Source: Fen-1362 sp049516395 | GTDB lineage: Bacteria; Planctomycetota; Phycisphaerae; Sedimentisphaerales; Anaerobacaceae | Assembly: GCA_049516395.1 (NCBI GenBank) | Contig: JBEKTD010000011.1 | Coordinates: forward strand, 27,573-91,572 | Length of the DNA stretch: 64,000 bases | Reading direction: 5' to 3' | Part shown: in pieces, positions 1 to 9,029 of the stretch | How positions within the stretch are numbered: position 1 is the first letter of the stretch | Layout: the number at the start of each line of letters is the position of its first letter | Program-made: the position numbers and the translations under genes | The notes under the pieces: generated by a model | Told to the model about the DNA's origin: nothing | Databases searched by the model: none | Seen by the model: only the letters and a program-made list of their open reading frames with translations

Positions 1-165
1 CTGGGGCTTTATGCTTCGGCAAAATGGGATTTACCAACAGGGGCTTCCGTCGTAACCATATTCGGGATAATACTGGCCATCTGCGCAGGCGCAAAATGCG
101 CGGTTAATATGAGGCATCAAACTGTGGACCCTACTGCGCTAAAGCTACGCAGGGCTGGACAATAA
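1..165 (+). CDS. C-terminal end of an ABC-3 family metal (Zn/Mn) transporter permease, partial
   Basis: The frame is open from base 1 and stops at 163-165. The visible 54 residues hold the last membrane segment of a ZnuB/MntB-type permease: the G-L-Y-A-S-A-K-W-D-L-P-T-G-A-S pattern matches the family's usual GLxxSxxxDLPSGAxI ending, followed by a hydrophobic stretch. Such permeases move zinc, manganese or iron through the inner membrane with an ATPase and a binding lipoprotein, which would lie upstream of this window. The last dozen residues (DPTALKLRRAGQ) fall in a dispersed palindromic repeat and look like an added tail. The 5' part is cut by the window edge, so the exact metal cannot be judged. 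Confidence 0.7.
   Translation: MGLYASAKWDLPTGASVVTIFGIILAICAGAKCAVNMRHQTVDPTALKLRRAGQ
131..160. repeat. Dispersed CTAAAGCT-type palindromic repeat, copy 1
   Basis: CTGCG at 134-138 pairs with CGCAG at 148-152 around a TAAAGCTA-like core. Related sequences lie on the other strand at 11593-11623 and 17324-17354. This copy supplies the last codons and the region before the stop of the upstream permease gene. Confidence 0.5.
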
Positions 166-191
166 CCCCCTTCCCGATTAACATAGGGGGT

Positions 192-1136
192 ATGCAGGCA
201 TATCCGTTAAAATTTGGGCCTATATACAAAGAACGAATATGGGGCGGAGACAAGCTGCGCGAGGTATTCGGCAGAGAAATGCCCAGGGGCAAACGCATCG
301 GCGAAAGCTGGGAGCTTGCGGATTTGCCCGAGGATAAGTCGAAAATCGTCAACGGCGAACTGACGGGTGAGACAATAGAATCGGTGATTCGAAAATACAC
401 GAAGGAAATAACCGGGGCAGAGCAATTCAAGCTGCCCTTCCCACTGCTGATAAAGTTTCTGGATTGCGGAGACGTGCTTAGCGTGCAGGTCCACCCCGAT
501 AAAGAAACCTGCAAGCGGATGGGCAAGGGAGATTTCAAGACGGAGTGCTGGTATATAATACAGGCGCAGCCGGGGGCGGTGATTTACAAGGGGCTTAAAG
601 AAGGCACGACAAAAGATAGGTTTGCGAAGGCGATAAAAGACGGAACGGTGGAACGGCTGTTAGTCAAGGTACCGGTAAAAGTCGGCGAATGTCATTTTCT
701 GCCCGCGGGAACGCCTCACGCGATTGGGACGGGACTGCTGATAGCGGAAATTCAGACACCATCGGATACGACATACAGGGTGTTTGACTGGAACAGAGTT
801 GACGACAAAGGTAAACCGAGACAACTTCATATCGAAGAGGCGATGGAGAGCATACATTTTGACTCTTCCGGAGATAATCTTTCAGTGGCATCAGTCGGGC
901 GACTTGTTGACAGCGCTTGTTTCAAGGTTGATAAGGGGCACCAGGCGAGAAGCTGCGAGATGCTGCTGTCAGCGGGGAAAATGAAGACGATTATGATTAT
1001 GAGCGGATTCGGGACGATTGCGGGAAAAGGGAACACGGTTGAATTCAGGGCCGGCGATACGATACTGATTCCGGCGGCATACGGCGGAGTGATGCGTTTT
1101 TCCGCGGAAACGGAATACCTGACGGCAACGATATAA
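192..1136 (+). CDS. manA: Mannose-6-phosphate isomerase, class I (short form)
   Basis: Interconverts fructose-6-phosphate and mannose-6-phosphate in the cytoplasm, feeding mannose-derived sugar nucleotides. The 314-residue length fits the short type I cupin form. Visible zinc ligands are Q99 and H101 in the QVHPD motif, E118 in TECWY and H176 in LPAGTPHAIG; the GESWE motif is at 37-41. The ATG follows a GGGGG ribosome-binding stretch. It is the first of five closely spaced rightward genes (20 bp to the next) for nucleotide-sugar and polysaccharide synthesis, which suits a role in making exopolysaccharide precursors. The family call is firm; whether it has phosphoglucose isomerase side activity cannot be seen. 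Confidence 0.9.
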   Translation: MQAYPLKFGPIYKERIWGGDKLREVFGREMPRGKRIGESWELADLPEDKSKIVNGELTGETIESVIRKYTKEITGAEQFKLPFPLLIKFLDCGDVLSVQVHPDKETCKRMGKGDFKTECWYIIQAQPGAVIYKGLKEGTTKDRFAKAIKDGTVERLLVKVPVKVGECHFLPAGTPHAIGTGLLIAEIQTPSDTTYRVFDWNRVDDKGKPRQLHIEEAMESIHFDSSGDNLSVASVGRLVDSACFKVDKGHQARSCEMLLSAGKMKTIMIMSGFGTIAGKGNTVEFRAGDTILIPAAYGGVMRFSAETEYLTATI

Positions 1137-1156
1137 AACAAGGATGAGGTGAAATA

Positions 1157-2257
1157 ATGCAGGTCGTGATGCTTGATTTGAAGGCACAGTTCGTGAAATA
1201 TAAAAGCGAGCTGATGCAGGCGGTATCGGAGGTATGCAGCAGCCAGATATTGTGCCTTGGGCCTGCGGTGGAGCGATTCGAGAAGGAAGCCGCGGCGTAC
1301 TGCGGATGCAAATATGCGACTGGGGTTTCGAGCGGGACAGACGCACTGCTACTGAGCTTGATGGCAGCGGGGATAGGGCCGGGCGACGAGGTAATCACGA
1401 CGCCGTTTACTTTTTTCGCTACCGCGGGAACGGTATCGCGAGTCGGAGCGAAACCGGTTTTTGTCGATGTCGATGCCGAGACGTTTAATATCGACCCCGC
1501 GAAGATTGAGGCAAAAATAACCAAAAAGACACGGGCGATTATACCGGTGCATATTTTCGGCCAGATAGCACAAATGCAGCCGATTATGGAAATCGCACAC
1601 CGGCACAAATTGCTCGTTATTGAGGACGCCGCACAGGCAATGGGTGCAACCCAGGACGGCAAACAAGCAGGCAGCATAGGTGATATCGGGTGCTATTCGT
1701 TTTATCCGACTAAGAATATCGGGGCATTCGGCGACGCGGGTATGGTTGTAACAAACAATAATGCACTGGCGGAAAAGATTCGGCTAATGAGGGTGCACGG
1801 CGAAAACCCAAGGTATTACTATCGAATGATAGGCGGCAACTTCAGGATGGATAATCTCCAGGGCGCGGTGTTGAGCGTGAAATTGAAATATCTTGATGAA
1901 TGGAACAAAAAACGAAGGGACAACGCGGCGATTTATAATAGTATGTTTGCCAGGACGACAGTTAAGCCGCAGAAGATTGAGCATAACAACGTGAGTATTT
2001 ATCATCAATACACAATAACCGTGCCAAAAAGAGATATGCTACACGCGTATCTGTCAAAACAGGGTATCGGAAGCGGGATATTTTATCCGCAGCCATTGCA
2101 TATACAGGATTGCTTCAAAGGGCTTGGGTATAAGAAAGGCGACTTCCCGGCTGCTGAAGGGCTTACGGAAAGCGTTTTATCACTGCCGATATACCAGGAG
2201 CTGACATCCGAACAGATAGAGCACGTAGGCAAAACGGTGCTTGAGTTTTATAAATAG
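1157..2257 (+). CDS. DegT/DnrJ/EryC1/StrS-family sugar aminotransferase
   Basis: A PLP-dependent enzyme that typically transfers an amino group to a keto-sugar nucleotide. The 366-residue protein shows the fold-type I landmarks of the family: IEDAAQA with D157 and Q160 for the cofactor ring, and SFYPTKNIGAFGDAGM with K186 as the Schiff-base lysine. GTDAL near 60 binds the phosphate. The start ATG follows GAGGTG. It lies 20 bp after manA and 18 bp before a NusG-like gene, in an operon with UDP-glucose dehydrogenase and an epimerase, so an amino-sugar donor for a surface polysaccharide is the likely product. The precise sugar substrate cannot be told from sequence. Confidence 0.88.
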   Translation: MQVVMLDLKAQFVKYKSELMQAVSEVCSSQILCLGPAVERFEKEAAAYCGCKYATGVSSGTDALLLSLMAAGIGPGDEVITTPFTFFATAGTVSRVGAKPVFVDVDAETFNIDPAKIEAKITKKTRAIIPVHIFGQIAQMQPIMEIAHRHKLLVIEDAAQAMGATQDGKQAGSIGDIGCYSFYPTKNIGAFGDAGMVVTNNNALAEKIRLMRVHGENPRYYYRMIGGNFRMDNLQGAVLSVKLKYLDEWNKKRRDNAAIYNSMFARTTVKPQKIEHNNVSIYHQYTITVPKRDMLHAYLSKQGIGSGIFYPQPLHIQDCFKGLGYKKGDFPAAEGLTESVLSLPIYQELTSEQIEHVGKTVLEFYK

Positions 2258-2275
2258 GATTATGGAGAACCGCGT

Positions 2276-2839
2276 TTGCTGAAGCCCAGCGACAATCCGG
2301 CGATGATTTGGCCCGAAGGGAAAACGCTTCGCGAGTTCACGGGGCAATGGTGGGTCGCGCACACCAAAAGCCGGAATGAAAAGGCACTTGCGAGTGATTT
2401 GGCGGGTAAGGGCATAAGTTATTTTCTGCCGATGAGCTGGAAGGTGAAAAAGACGCGAGGCAGGACGATAAAGTCGCTGTTGCCGATATTTGGCGGGTAT
2501 TTGTTTTTTTGCGGAGACGAAAAGCAGCGGGTTGAGACGTTAAAAACGAACAGGGTCGCGAACCTGATAGACGTCAGGAACCAGCAGCGATTAGTAGAAG
2601 AGTTGTCGCAGATAGAGCGTGCAATAGCGGGCGGCGCAAATTTATCGCCTCACGATTACATCAAGGTCGGGCAAAAATGCAAAGTGATTGGCGGCGCTCT
2701 GGCGGGACTCGCAGGCATAGTCGTAAAGACCAGGAATGAGACGCGGCTTGTGCTTCAGATAGATATGCTTGGCCAGGCGGCCAGCGTAGAAATAGGTACG
2801 GATATGATAGAAGCAATTGACGAAACTGAGGGAATCTAA
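2276..2839 (+). CDS. NusG/RfaH/UpxY-like transcription antitermination protein
   Basis: A 187-residue specialised NusG paralogue. The N-terminal NGN domain begins near WWVAHTKSRNEKALA (about residues 24-38) and runs to about 115. A KOW-type beta domain follows around 128-165 (IKVGQKCKVIGG...GIVVKTRNETRLVLQI). Such proteins bind RNA polymerase and keep it elongating through long polysaccharide operons. The start is TTG at 2276, chosen because GGAG lies at 2264-2267 and the nearby ATG at 2262 is in another frame that stops at once. A rare start codon fits a low-dose regulator. Its place inside the sugar-nucleotide operon is typical of UpxY/RfaH-like genes. It is too divergent to be the housekeeping NusG. 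Confidence 0.82.
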   Translation: MLKPSDNPAMIWPEGKTLREFTGQWWVAHTKSRNEKALASDLAGKGISYFLPMSWKVKKTRGRTIKSLLPIFGGYLFFCGDEKQRVETLKTNRVANLIDVRNQQRLVEELSQIERAIAGGANLSPHDYIKVGQKCKVIGGALAGLAGIVVKTRNETRLVLQIDMLGQAASVEIGTDMIEAIDETEGI

Positions 2840-2857
2840 AAAGGAGAGTCAGGTCTA

Positions 2858-4168
2858 ATGAAAGTTTGTGTGGTAGGAATCGGGTACGTTGGGCTTGTTA
2901 CAGCGGGCTGTCTGGCGGAAGCGGGCAATCACGTAATTTGCGTTGACAACGACGGGAAAAAAATAGACGGGCTTAAAAAAGGTGTAATACCGATTTATGA
3001 ACCGGGGCTTAGTGAGATAGTTCAGCGCAACGAGAAGGTCAAACGACTCGAGTTTACGACGGACCTGAAATACGGGGTTGATAACACGCTGATAATATTT
3101 CTTGCGGTTGGGACACCATCGCAGCCGAATGGTTCTGCGGATATATCGGCGGTATTGGCGGTAGCTGGTGATATTGCCCAAATTATGCCCGACTACAGAA
3201 TTGTTGTTACAAAAAGCACGGTGCCGGTAGGGACACACAAAAAAGTGGCGGAGGTTATGAAAGCCAAAACCAATAAGCCATTCGATTATGTAAGCAACCC
3301 TGAATTTTTGAAGGAAGGTTCGGCTGTCGAGGACTTTATGAGCCCGGACCGGATGATAATCGGAACGGGAAAAGAATCGGTCAGGGAAACGATGAAGCAG
3401 CTTTACGGGCCGTTTATGCGAAAAGGCAACCGGCTTATATTTATGGACCCGATGTCGGCGGAGATGACAAAATATGCGGCCAACGTGATGCTCGCGACAC
3501 GAATATCATTTATGAACGAGATAGCAGGACTTTGCGAGAAAATGGGCGCCGACGTGGAATCAGTTCGGCAGGGAATCGGAAGCGACTCGCGAATAGGCAG
3601 AGCGTTTTTATTCCCGGGGGTGGGCTACGGCGGGAGCTGTTTTCCGAAGGATATTCGTGCGCTTATATACACAGGCGAGCAGCAAAAAATGGAAATGAAG
3701 ATGGCCAAGGCGGCCCAAAAGGCCAACGAAGCGTCGCAAGAGCGATTCGCCGGACGCATAGGCGACTATTTCAAAGGCAAGGGCAAAGGCATAACACTGG
3801 CGGTATGGGGACTGGCGTTCAAGGCGAAAACCGACGACGTGCGGGAGTCGCCCGCAATCAATTGCGTGAATAAACTATTAGAGCAGGGCTTTAAAATCCG
3901 GGCATACGACCCTGAAGCGGGGGCAACCGGCAAAACGGCACTGGGCAATAAAGTCGAGATATTCGAGAATGACTACGATGTGCTCGATGGCGCGGACGCT
4001 CTTGTTATCCTTACGGAATGGCAGGAATTCCGGAATCCGGATTTCGAGCTAATTGTCAAAAAACTTAAAAAGCCGGTTATTTTCGACGGCAGAAACCTTT
4101 ACGACCTCGACATCGCAAAAAAGGCGGGAATAGAATATCACAGCGTGGGTAGGCCGGATATTTTGTGA
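2858..4168 (+). CDS. ugd: UDP-glucose 6-dehydrogenase
   Basis: Oxidises UDP-glucose to UDP-glucuronate with two NAD+. The 436 residues have the normal three-part layout: Rossmann domain with GIGYVG at 7-12, a central dimerisation helix, and a C-terminal UDP-binding domain. The catalytic cysteine is C261 in GVGYGGSCFPKD, and the NPEFLKEGSA motif (147-156) is intact. A strong AAGGAG site precedes the ATG. The next gene, 9 bp on, is an epimerase of the type that acts on UDP-glucuronate, so the two probably make UDP-galacturonate for an acidic polysaccharide. Confidence 0.92.
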   Translation: MKVCVVGIGYVGLVTAGCLAEAGNHVICVDNDGKKIDGLKKGVIPIYEPGLSEIVQRNEKVKRLEFTTDLKYGVDNTLIIFLAVGTPSQPNGSADISAVLAVAGDIAQIMPDYRIVVTKSTVPVGTHKKVAEVMKAKTNKPFDYVSNPEFLKEGSAVEDFMSPDRMIIGTGKESVRETMKQLYGPFMRKGNRLIFMDPMSAEMTKYAANVMLATRISFMNEIAGLCEKMGADVESVRQGIGSDSRIGRAFLFPGVGYGGSCFPKDIRALIYTGEQQKMEMKMAKAAQKANEASQERFAGRIGDYFKGKGKGITLAVWGLAFKAKTDDVRESPAINCVNKLLEQGFKIRAYDPEAGATGKTALGNKVEIFENDYDVLDGADALVILTEWQEFRNPDFELIVKKLKKPVIFDGRNLYDLDIAKKAGIEYHSVGRPDIL

Positions 4169-4177
4169 GATTTTAAT

Positions 4178-5116
4178 ATGAAGGCGATAGTAACGGGAGC
4201 GGCGGGATTTATCGGGTCGCATTTGTGCGAACGGCTGTTAAAAGACGGATGGACCATCGCAGGGGTGGATAACTTCGATAATTTTTACGACCCGCAGGTC
4301 AAACGCAACAATATCAAAGATTGTCTGCGGAACAAGCGATTCAAATTAGTCGAGGCCGACATTCGCGATTCGGCAGCTATGAATAAGGTGGTGAGCGATG
4401 GCGCAGACGTAATAGTTCATCTGGCGGCAAGGGCCGGGGTGAGACCATCGATTGCGCAGCCAGCGCTTTACGCGGACGTGAATATAAACGGGACGGTTAC
4501 ACTGCTCGAAGCGGCTAAAAAGAACAATATAAAAAAGTTTGTGTTCGCCTCAAGCTCAAGTGTTTACGGCAACAACAAAAAAGTCCCCTTCTCGGAAGAC
4601 GACAACGTTGATTTTCCGATTTCGCCATACGCAGCGACAAAAAAAGCGGGTGAGCTGATTTGTCATACCTATCACCACCTCGCCGGCATATCGATAACCT
4701 GCCTGCGGTTTTTTACGGTTTACGGGCCGAGGCAAAGGCCTGATTTGGCTATTCATAAATTCGCCCGGCTAATTGAGGACGGCAAACCGATACCAGTTTA
4801 CGGCGACGGCAGTATGATGCGGGACTTTACATATATCGACGATATAATCGACGGAACAGTGGCAAGCATTAAAAAGTGTGCCGGTTACAACATTTATAAC
4901 CTCGGTGAATCGAGACCAATAACGGTCAATAATCTTATTGGCGAGATTGAAAAGGCGCTGGGCAAAAAAGCGGTTATAGAGCGACTGCCGTTACAGCCGG
5001 GGGATGTGGAGCGGACATATGCGGATGTTACAAAAGCCCGCAGGGATTTGGGATATAATCCAAATACCGAAATAAGCGATGGGTTAAAGTGTTTCGTCGA
5101 GTGGTTCAGACAGTAA
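4178..5116 (+). CDS. NAD-dependent UDP-sugar epimerase (UDP-glucuronate 4-epimerase-like)
   Basis: Extended short-chain dehydrogenase of 312 residues. GAAGFIG at 7-13 binds NAD; S126-S128 and the Y151-x3-K155 pair (SPYAATKKAGE) form the catalytic set. RFFTVYGPRQRPD and the late RDFTYIDD motif are characteristic of the UDP-glucuronate 4-epimerase/WbpP branch. It follows ugd by 9 bp, whose product UDP-glucuronate is the likely substrate. It is the last gene of the operon; about 60 bp later a new promoter begins. The subfamily call is inference from motif and neighbour. Confidence 0.85.
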   Translation: MKAIVTGAAGFIGSHLCERLLKDGWTIAGVDNFDNFYDPQVKRNNIKDCLRNKRFKLVEADIRDSAAMNKVVSDGADVIVHLAARAGVRPSIAQPALYADVNINGTVTLLEAAKKNNIKKFVFASSSSVYGNNKKVPFSEDDNVDFPISPYAATKKAGELICHTYHHLAGISITCLRFFTVYGPRQRPDLAIHKFARLIEDGKPIPVYGDGSMMRDFTYIDDIIDGTVASIKKCAGYNIYNLGESRPITVNNLIGEIEKALGKKAVIERLPLQPGDVERTYADVTKARRDLGYNPNTEISDGLKCFVEWFRQ

Positions 5117-5175
5117 AAATCACAAAATGACGCATAAATCATTTCGGTTTTAAGCTGTGTTTTAAGCGATTTTCC

Positions 5176-5205
5176 TTGATTTTTGGGCCTGTTTCGGTCT
5201 ATAAT
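5176..5205 (+). promoter_or_regulatory. Sigma-70-type promoter before the subtilase gene
   Basis: TTGATT at 5176-5181 and a perfect TATAAT at 5200-5205 are 18 bp apart. The start codon of the next gene lies 40 bp downstream. This separates the subtilase gene from the polysaccharide operon. Confidence 0.6.
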
Positions 5206-5245
5206 ATGAGACGTTATTTTGTATTGATTGACCATGGAGGACGGT

Positions 5246-6874
5246 GTGAGCAGATACGCCCGAATCATGGCATGGTGGGGTGTTATCGTTTTGGCACAGT
5301 ATTTTGTGCTGACGCAGGAGGTATATGGTCTGGCAGAATCAACCGGCCCTGGCGGGTCTGATTCAATAGCGGTACATCAACTCGGCATTACGGGAAAAGG
5401 CGTTAATATCGGATTCATATCGGCTGGCAGCGTGCGAACCACGCATGAGGCATTCAAAGATGCTAACGGCGTTATACATGCTTTTAATTACGACTTCTCA
5501 GGCGACGGTATTTCGATTATCGCACACGACACGCAATTGGCAGGTATAATCGCAAGCAACGGTGGAGCCGCATATACGAACGAAATCGGAGTGGCTCCAG
5601 GAGCGAATATTTACTCTGCAAGAGTTTCGAACAACAGCGGAAACATTTCAAGCACATGGCTTATTAACGCCCTCAATGCGCTGATTGAAACTTATAATTG
5701 CCGTGTGATTGTTACCGGGTTTGAACTTACCGGAATCGACCCCAATGGCAACAATACATTGACTCTGCTTTACGATTATTACGCGTATCAGTATGGCGTG
5801 ATTTTTGTAAATGCGGCGGGCAATGAAAACACTTATGTAGCAGTATTCGGCGACACATATAACGGCATTACCACGGGCGGGCTTCGGCTTACCGACCCGA
5901 ATAACCCCTTTGATTATCGCTGGGCAGGACTCATAAGCGGTTCGGGGCCGACAACAGACGGCAGACGCAAGCCGGATATAATGGCGCCAGCACAAAGTCA
6001 GATAGTGCCGACATCGAGCAGCGATACCGCATGGACAACGATTGGGTCAACAGGCGGGGAAACGAGCTGGGCCGAACCGCATGCCGCGGGGGCAGCTGCG
6101 CTGTTACTGGAGCTTGCGGATGCAACGCCTGGGCCGAATGATAATAGCAGCGTTGTAATAAAGGCAGTGCTGGTTAACAGCACGATGCCCAATATCAAGG
6201 ACAAGACGGGTGCAGAAACAAACCCCGCGGATTCTAATAATACCTGGCAGGCAGACCGGGGATATGGCCGACTCGATTGTCTTCGAGCTTATCAACTGCT
6301 GGATACCAACGAAGTCGAGCCGGGAGCGACAATCGCTCAGGACATGGGCTGGGGATATGGCAAGCTTACAAAAGGACAGTCAAACAAATACACGATTCAT
6401 ATAGCACAAAGATGCCGGCTTATAGCGACGACCACCTGGCTGCGAAGAGTGAGTAGTAATCTCACGGCGGCGTATTTGGCCAACCTCGATATGAATGTGG
6501 TTTCCCCATACGAACCCAACACTATTTTCAGTAAAGCACAATTCGGCTACGATGCGAACGACAACCTGATAAAATGCGACCTGCTCATACTCACGCCGGG
6601 CGATTATACAATCACAATTGCAAACAACCCGACGACAAACGAAACGGCAAGCTATGGTTTTGCGTTTGAGTTGCACCCGATTATGGCGGGCGATTTGCCG
6701 CCAATAGATTATACTGTGGACTATAATGATTTATCGACTTTGACCGCGGACTGGCTGTCGAATGATTCGCCGCTCGATTCGCTGCTCGCTCCCAACGGCA
6801 TTATAGATTTTGCCGACTTCGCGATACTTGCACAGGACTGGCTGCAAATCGACCCCCTCTACTATCAATATTGA
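5246..6874 (+). CDS. Secreted S8 (subtilisin-like) protein with C-terminal dockerin-like motif; catalytic Asp not found
   Basis: The GTG start is chosen because GGAGG lies at 5236-5240, and the protein then opens with a clean signal peptide (hydrophobic to about residue 27). The subtilase fold runs from about 50 to 300. The His motif is HDTQLAG (H94), the oxyanion Asn is in NAAGNEN (N193) and the Ser motif is ETSWAEPHAAG (S274). The Asp motif should fall at about residue 59, but the sequence reads IGFISAGS, with Ser in its place. The C-terminus (about 485-540) holds two D-x-x-D-L/F...DWL units resembling the dockerin-type repeat common on exported planctomycete proteins. It may be a degraded protease, or one using another acid. 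It is followed at once by convergent feoB. Confidence 0.8.
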   Translation: MSRYARIMAWWGVIVLAQYFVLTQEVYGLAESTGPGGSDSIAVHQLGITGKGVNIGFISAGSVRTTHEAFKDANGVIHAFNYDFSGDGISIIAHDTQLAGIIASNGGAAYTNEIGVAPGANIYSARVSNNSGNISSTWLINALNALIETYNCRVIVTGFELTGIDPNGNNTLTLLYDYYAYQYGVIFVNAAGNENTYVAVFGDTYNGITTGGLRLTDPNNPFDYRWAGLISGSGPTTDGRRKPDIMAPAQSQIVPTSSSDTAWTTIGSTGGETSWAEPHAAGAAALLLELADATPGPNDNSSVVIKAVLVNSTMPNIKDKTGAETNPADSNNTWQADRGYGRLDCLRAYQLLDTNEVEPGATIAQDMGWGYGKLTKGQSNKYTIHIAQRCRLIATTTWLRRVSSNLTAAYLANLDMNVVSPYEPNTIFSKAQFGYDANDNLIKCDLLILTPGDYTITIANNPTTNETASYGFAFELHPIMAGDLPPIDYTVDYNDLSTLTADWLSNDSPLDSLLAPNGIIDFADFAILAQDWLQIDPLYYQY

Positions 6875-6879
6875 AGCTG

Positions 6880-8964
6880 TTATAAAGCCATAACGAGTGA
6901 GCCAATCTGATAAACAGCAAAGGTGATGATATAGGCCAGCACGGTGAGGGAAACAAACTGGAAGGCGGCCCAGAACCAGGAGCCGGCTTCCGAACGGGTA
7001 ACGGCAATGGTGGCAACACAGGGGGAGCTAATCAGACAAAACAGCATTATACAAAAGCCGACAAGCGAGGAATAATCGGCCTGTAAATGCTGACGGAGTG
7101 TGGTGGCGGAAGAATCTCCGTGGGAAGAGACGGCGTATATAATACCTAATTGGGAAACGAATAATTCTTTTGCCGCGGTTGCGCCGATAAGCGCGGTTCC
7201 GATTTTCCAGTCAAAACCGAGTGGTTTGATAATCGGCTCGATTGCCCGCCCGACCCTGCCAACAACAGAATTGGCAAGTTGCGTTTGCTGGATTTGGTCG
7301 GGTGACAAGCCGGCAGCAGCTTGTTCGCTGACCCTGGGATAATTCATCGCAGCCCACAGGATAATTGAAAAGGCGAGAATAACGGTACCCGCTTTCTTGA
7401 GATATAACCAGCCCCGCAGCCAGGTATGAGCAGAAAGAGATTTTAAGGTAGGGACACGATAAGGGGGCAACTCCATAACGAAGTCGGTGTTATCGCCGCG
7501 GAAAACCGTGAGACGCAAGACCTTTGCGGCAATGACAGCCAAAACAATGCCGGTCAGATATATAAGCCACAGGACAGGCCCTCGCCAGTTCTGCGGGAAA
7601 AAAGCGGGGATGAGAAGGCCGTAAATCGTCAGGCGTGCGCCGCAGCTCATCAGGGGCAAAATCATAATGGTTGTGAGGCGATTGCGTTTATTTTCGAGGA
7701 TTCGTGTGGCCATAATCGCGGGGACAGAGCAGCCGAAACCGATGAGCATAGGGATGAAACTTTTGCCGTGGAGACCGATTTTGTGCATCAGCCGGTCCAT
7801 AATAAAGGCAGCACGGGCCATATAGCCGGAGTCCTCGAGAACGGCGATTGAGAGAAAGAGAAGAAGAATGTTGGGCAAAAATACGAGGACACCGCCCACA
7901 CCGGGGATTATACCGTCAATTATAAGTGAACGCAGCCAGTTACCATCATGCGAGGGCCAGATTAAAGCAATCGCCGATGACAACCAGCCGAAAAATTGCT
8001 CCAGCCAGGCCATTGGATAAGCGGCAATTGAAAACGTTAAATAAAAAACCAGATACATCATCAGTAAAAAAATGGGCAGGCCGAATACGCGGTGGGTGAG
8101 TACCGCGTCGGTAAGGTCGCTTGTGGTATGAGTAAGCTCAACGGTCGCTTTTACGCTTTCCTGGCAGGCGCCGGAAATAAAGCCGTATCGTCTTTCGGCG
8201 ATGATTACCTCGGGGTCGTCGCGGAAAATGGTCTTTAATTTGGCAACAGTACCATTAACAACTTCGATAAGCCGGCCACCCCCGACCTTCGCGGTTATGT
8301 CGCCGTCCTGTTCGAGCAGTTTGAGGGCAATCCATTTCGAACCGTATCTTGAGGCAAGTGCCGGCTGCTCAGAACAGACAAGCGGCTCGATTTGCTTCAA
8401 CGCGTTTTCGATTTCGTCGCCGTAGGTTATATGATTAGTGCTGAGCTTTCGCGGGGCATTTGCTCCGGCAACAATCGCGTTGAGCAAATCAACCCTGCCC
8501 TGTGATTTACTTGCAACGGTGCGAACTATAGGGGTTTTGAGAAGCTCTGAAAGCCGGCCCGTATCAAAGACGATACCTCGCTGAGCCGCTATATCGCTCA
8601 TATTGAACGCCAGGACAATCAGCACGCCAAGCTCGATTAGCTGGGTGGTCAGATACAAGTTCCGCTCCAGGTTCGAGGCGTCGATGACGTTGACAACAAT
8701 GTCGGGTTTTTCATCGATTATAAAATTGCGTGCGACCAGCTCTTCCGCGGAAAACGTAGTCAGGCCGTATGCGCCCGGCAGGTCAACAAATACAATGCGA
8801 AAATCCCCGTGCATGCACATTCCCTGGACCGTTTCGACGGTTGTGCCGGGGTAATTGGCAACGTGGTGACTGGCACCTGTCAGCATATTGAATACGCTGG
8901 TCTTGCCGCTGTTCGGGTTGCCGACAAGGGCAACGATTATCTTTTTCAACTTGCTGTCTGTCAT
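6880..8964 (-). CDS. feoB: Ferrous iron transport protein B
   Basis: Inner-membrane Fe2+ transporter of 694 residues, a normal length. The N-terminal G domain shows G1 GNPNSGKT (about 15-22), G3 DLPGAY and G4 AFNMSD, followed by the FeoB helical domain. From about 280 the protein is multi-membrane with the two Gate domains (GVGGVLVFLPNILLLF; GFGCSVPAIMATR). It lies downstream of feoA and a DtxR-type regulator on the same strand. The 65-bp gap before it carries a perfect palindrome matching the one before the regulator, which suggests iron or manganese repression acting directly on feoB as well as on the operon. Confidence 0.95.
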   Translation of the reverse strand: MTDSKLKKIIVALVGNPNSGKTSVFNMLTGASHHVANYPGTTVETVQGMCMHGDFRIVFVDLPGAYGLTTFSAEELVARNFIIDEKPDIVVNVIDASNLERNLYLTTQLIELGVLIVLAFNMSDIAAQRGIVFDTGRLSELLKTPIVRTVASKSQGRVDLLNAIVAGANAPRKLSTNHITYGDEIENALKQIEPLVCSEQPALASRYGSKWIALKLLEQDGDITAKVGGGRLIEVVNGTVAKLKTIFRDDPEVIIAERRYGFISGACQESVKATVELTHTTSDLTDAVLTHRVFGLPIFLLMMYLVFYLTFSIAAYPMAWLEQFFGWLSSAIALIWPSHDGNWLRSLIIDGIIPGVGGVLVFLPNILLLFLSIAVLEDSGYMARAAFIMDRLMHKIGLHGKSFIPMLIGFGCSVPAIMATRILENKRNRLTTIMILPLMSCGARLTIYGLLIPAFFPQNWRGPVLWLIYLTGIVLAVIAAKVLRLTVFRGDNTDFVMELPPYRVPTLKSLSAHTWLRGWLYLKKAGTVILAFSIILWAAMNYPRVSEQAAAGLSPDQIQQTQLANSVVGRVGRAIEPIIKPLGFDWKIGTALIGATAAKELFVSQLGIIYAVSSHGDSSATTLRQHLQADYSSLVGFCIMLFCLISSPCVATIAVTRSEAGSWFWAAFQFVSLTVLAYIITFAVYQIGSLVMAL

Positions 8965-8979
8965 ATTCCACCGGCTTAA

Positions 8980-8999
8980 AAGTTAGGAGAACCTAACTT
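8980..8999. promoter_or_regulatory. DtxR-type operator candidate before feoB
   Basis: Perfect inverted repeat AAGTTAGG-AGAA-CCTAACTT, just upstream of the feoB start (8964, minus strand). Core GTTAGG-N4-CCTAAC resembles the known DtxR/IdeR box (TTAGGTTAGSCTAACCTAA) and has the same arm and spacer lengths as the site at 9718-9733. Confidence 0.65.
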
Positions 9000-9029
9000 A
9001 TAAAGCAAAAAAAACAATATTTGGGCCAA

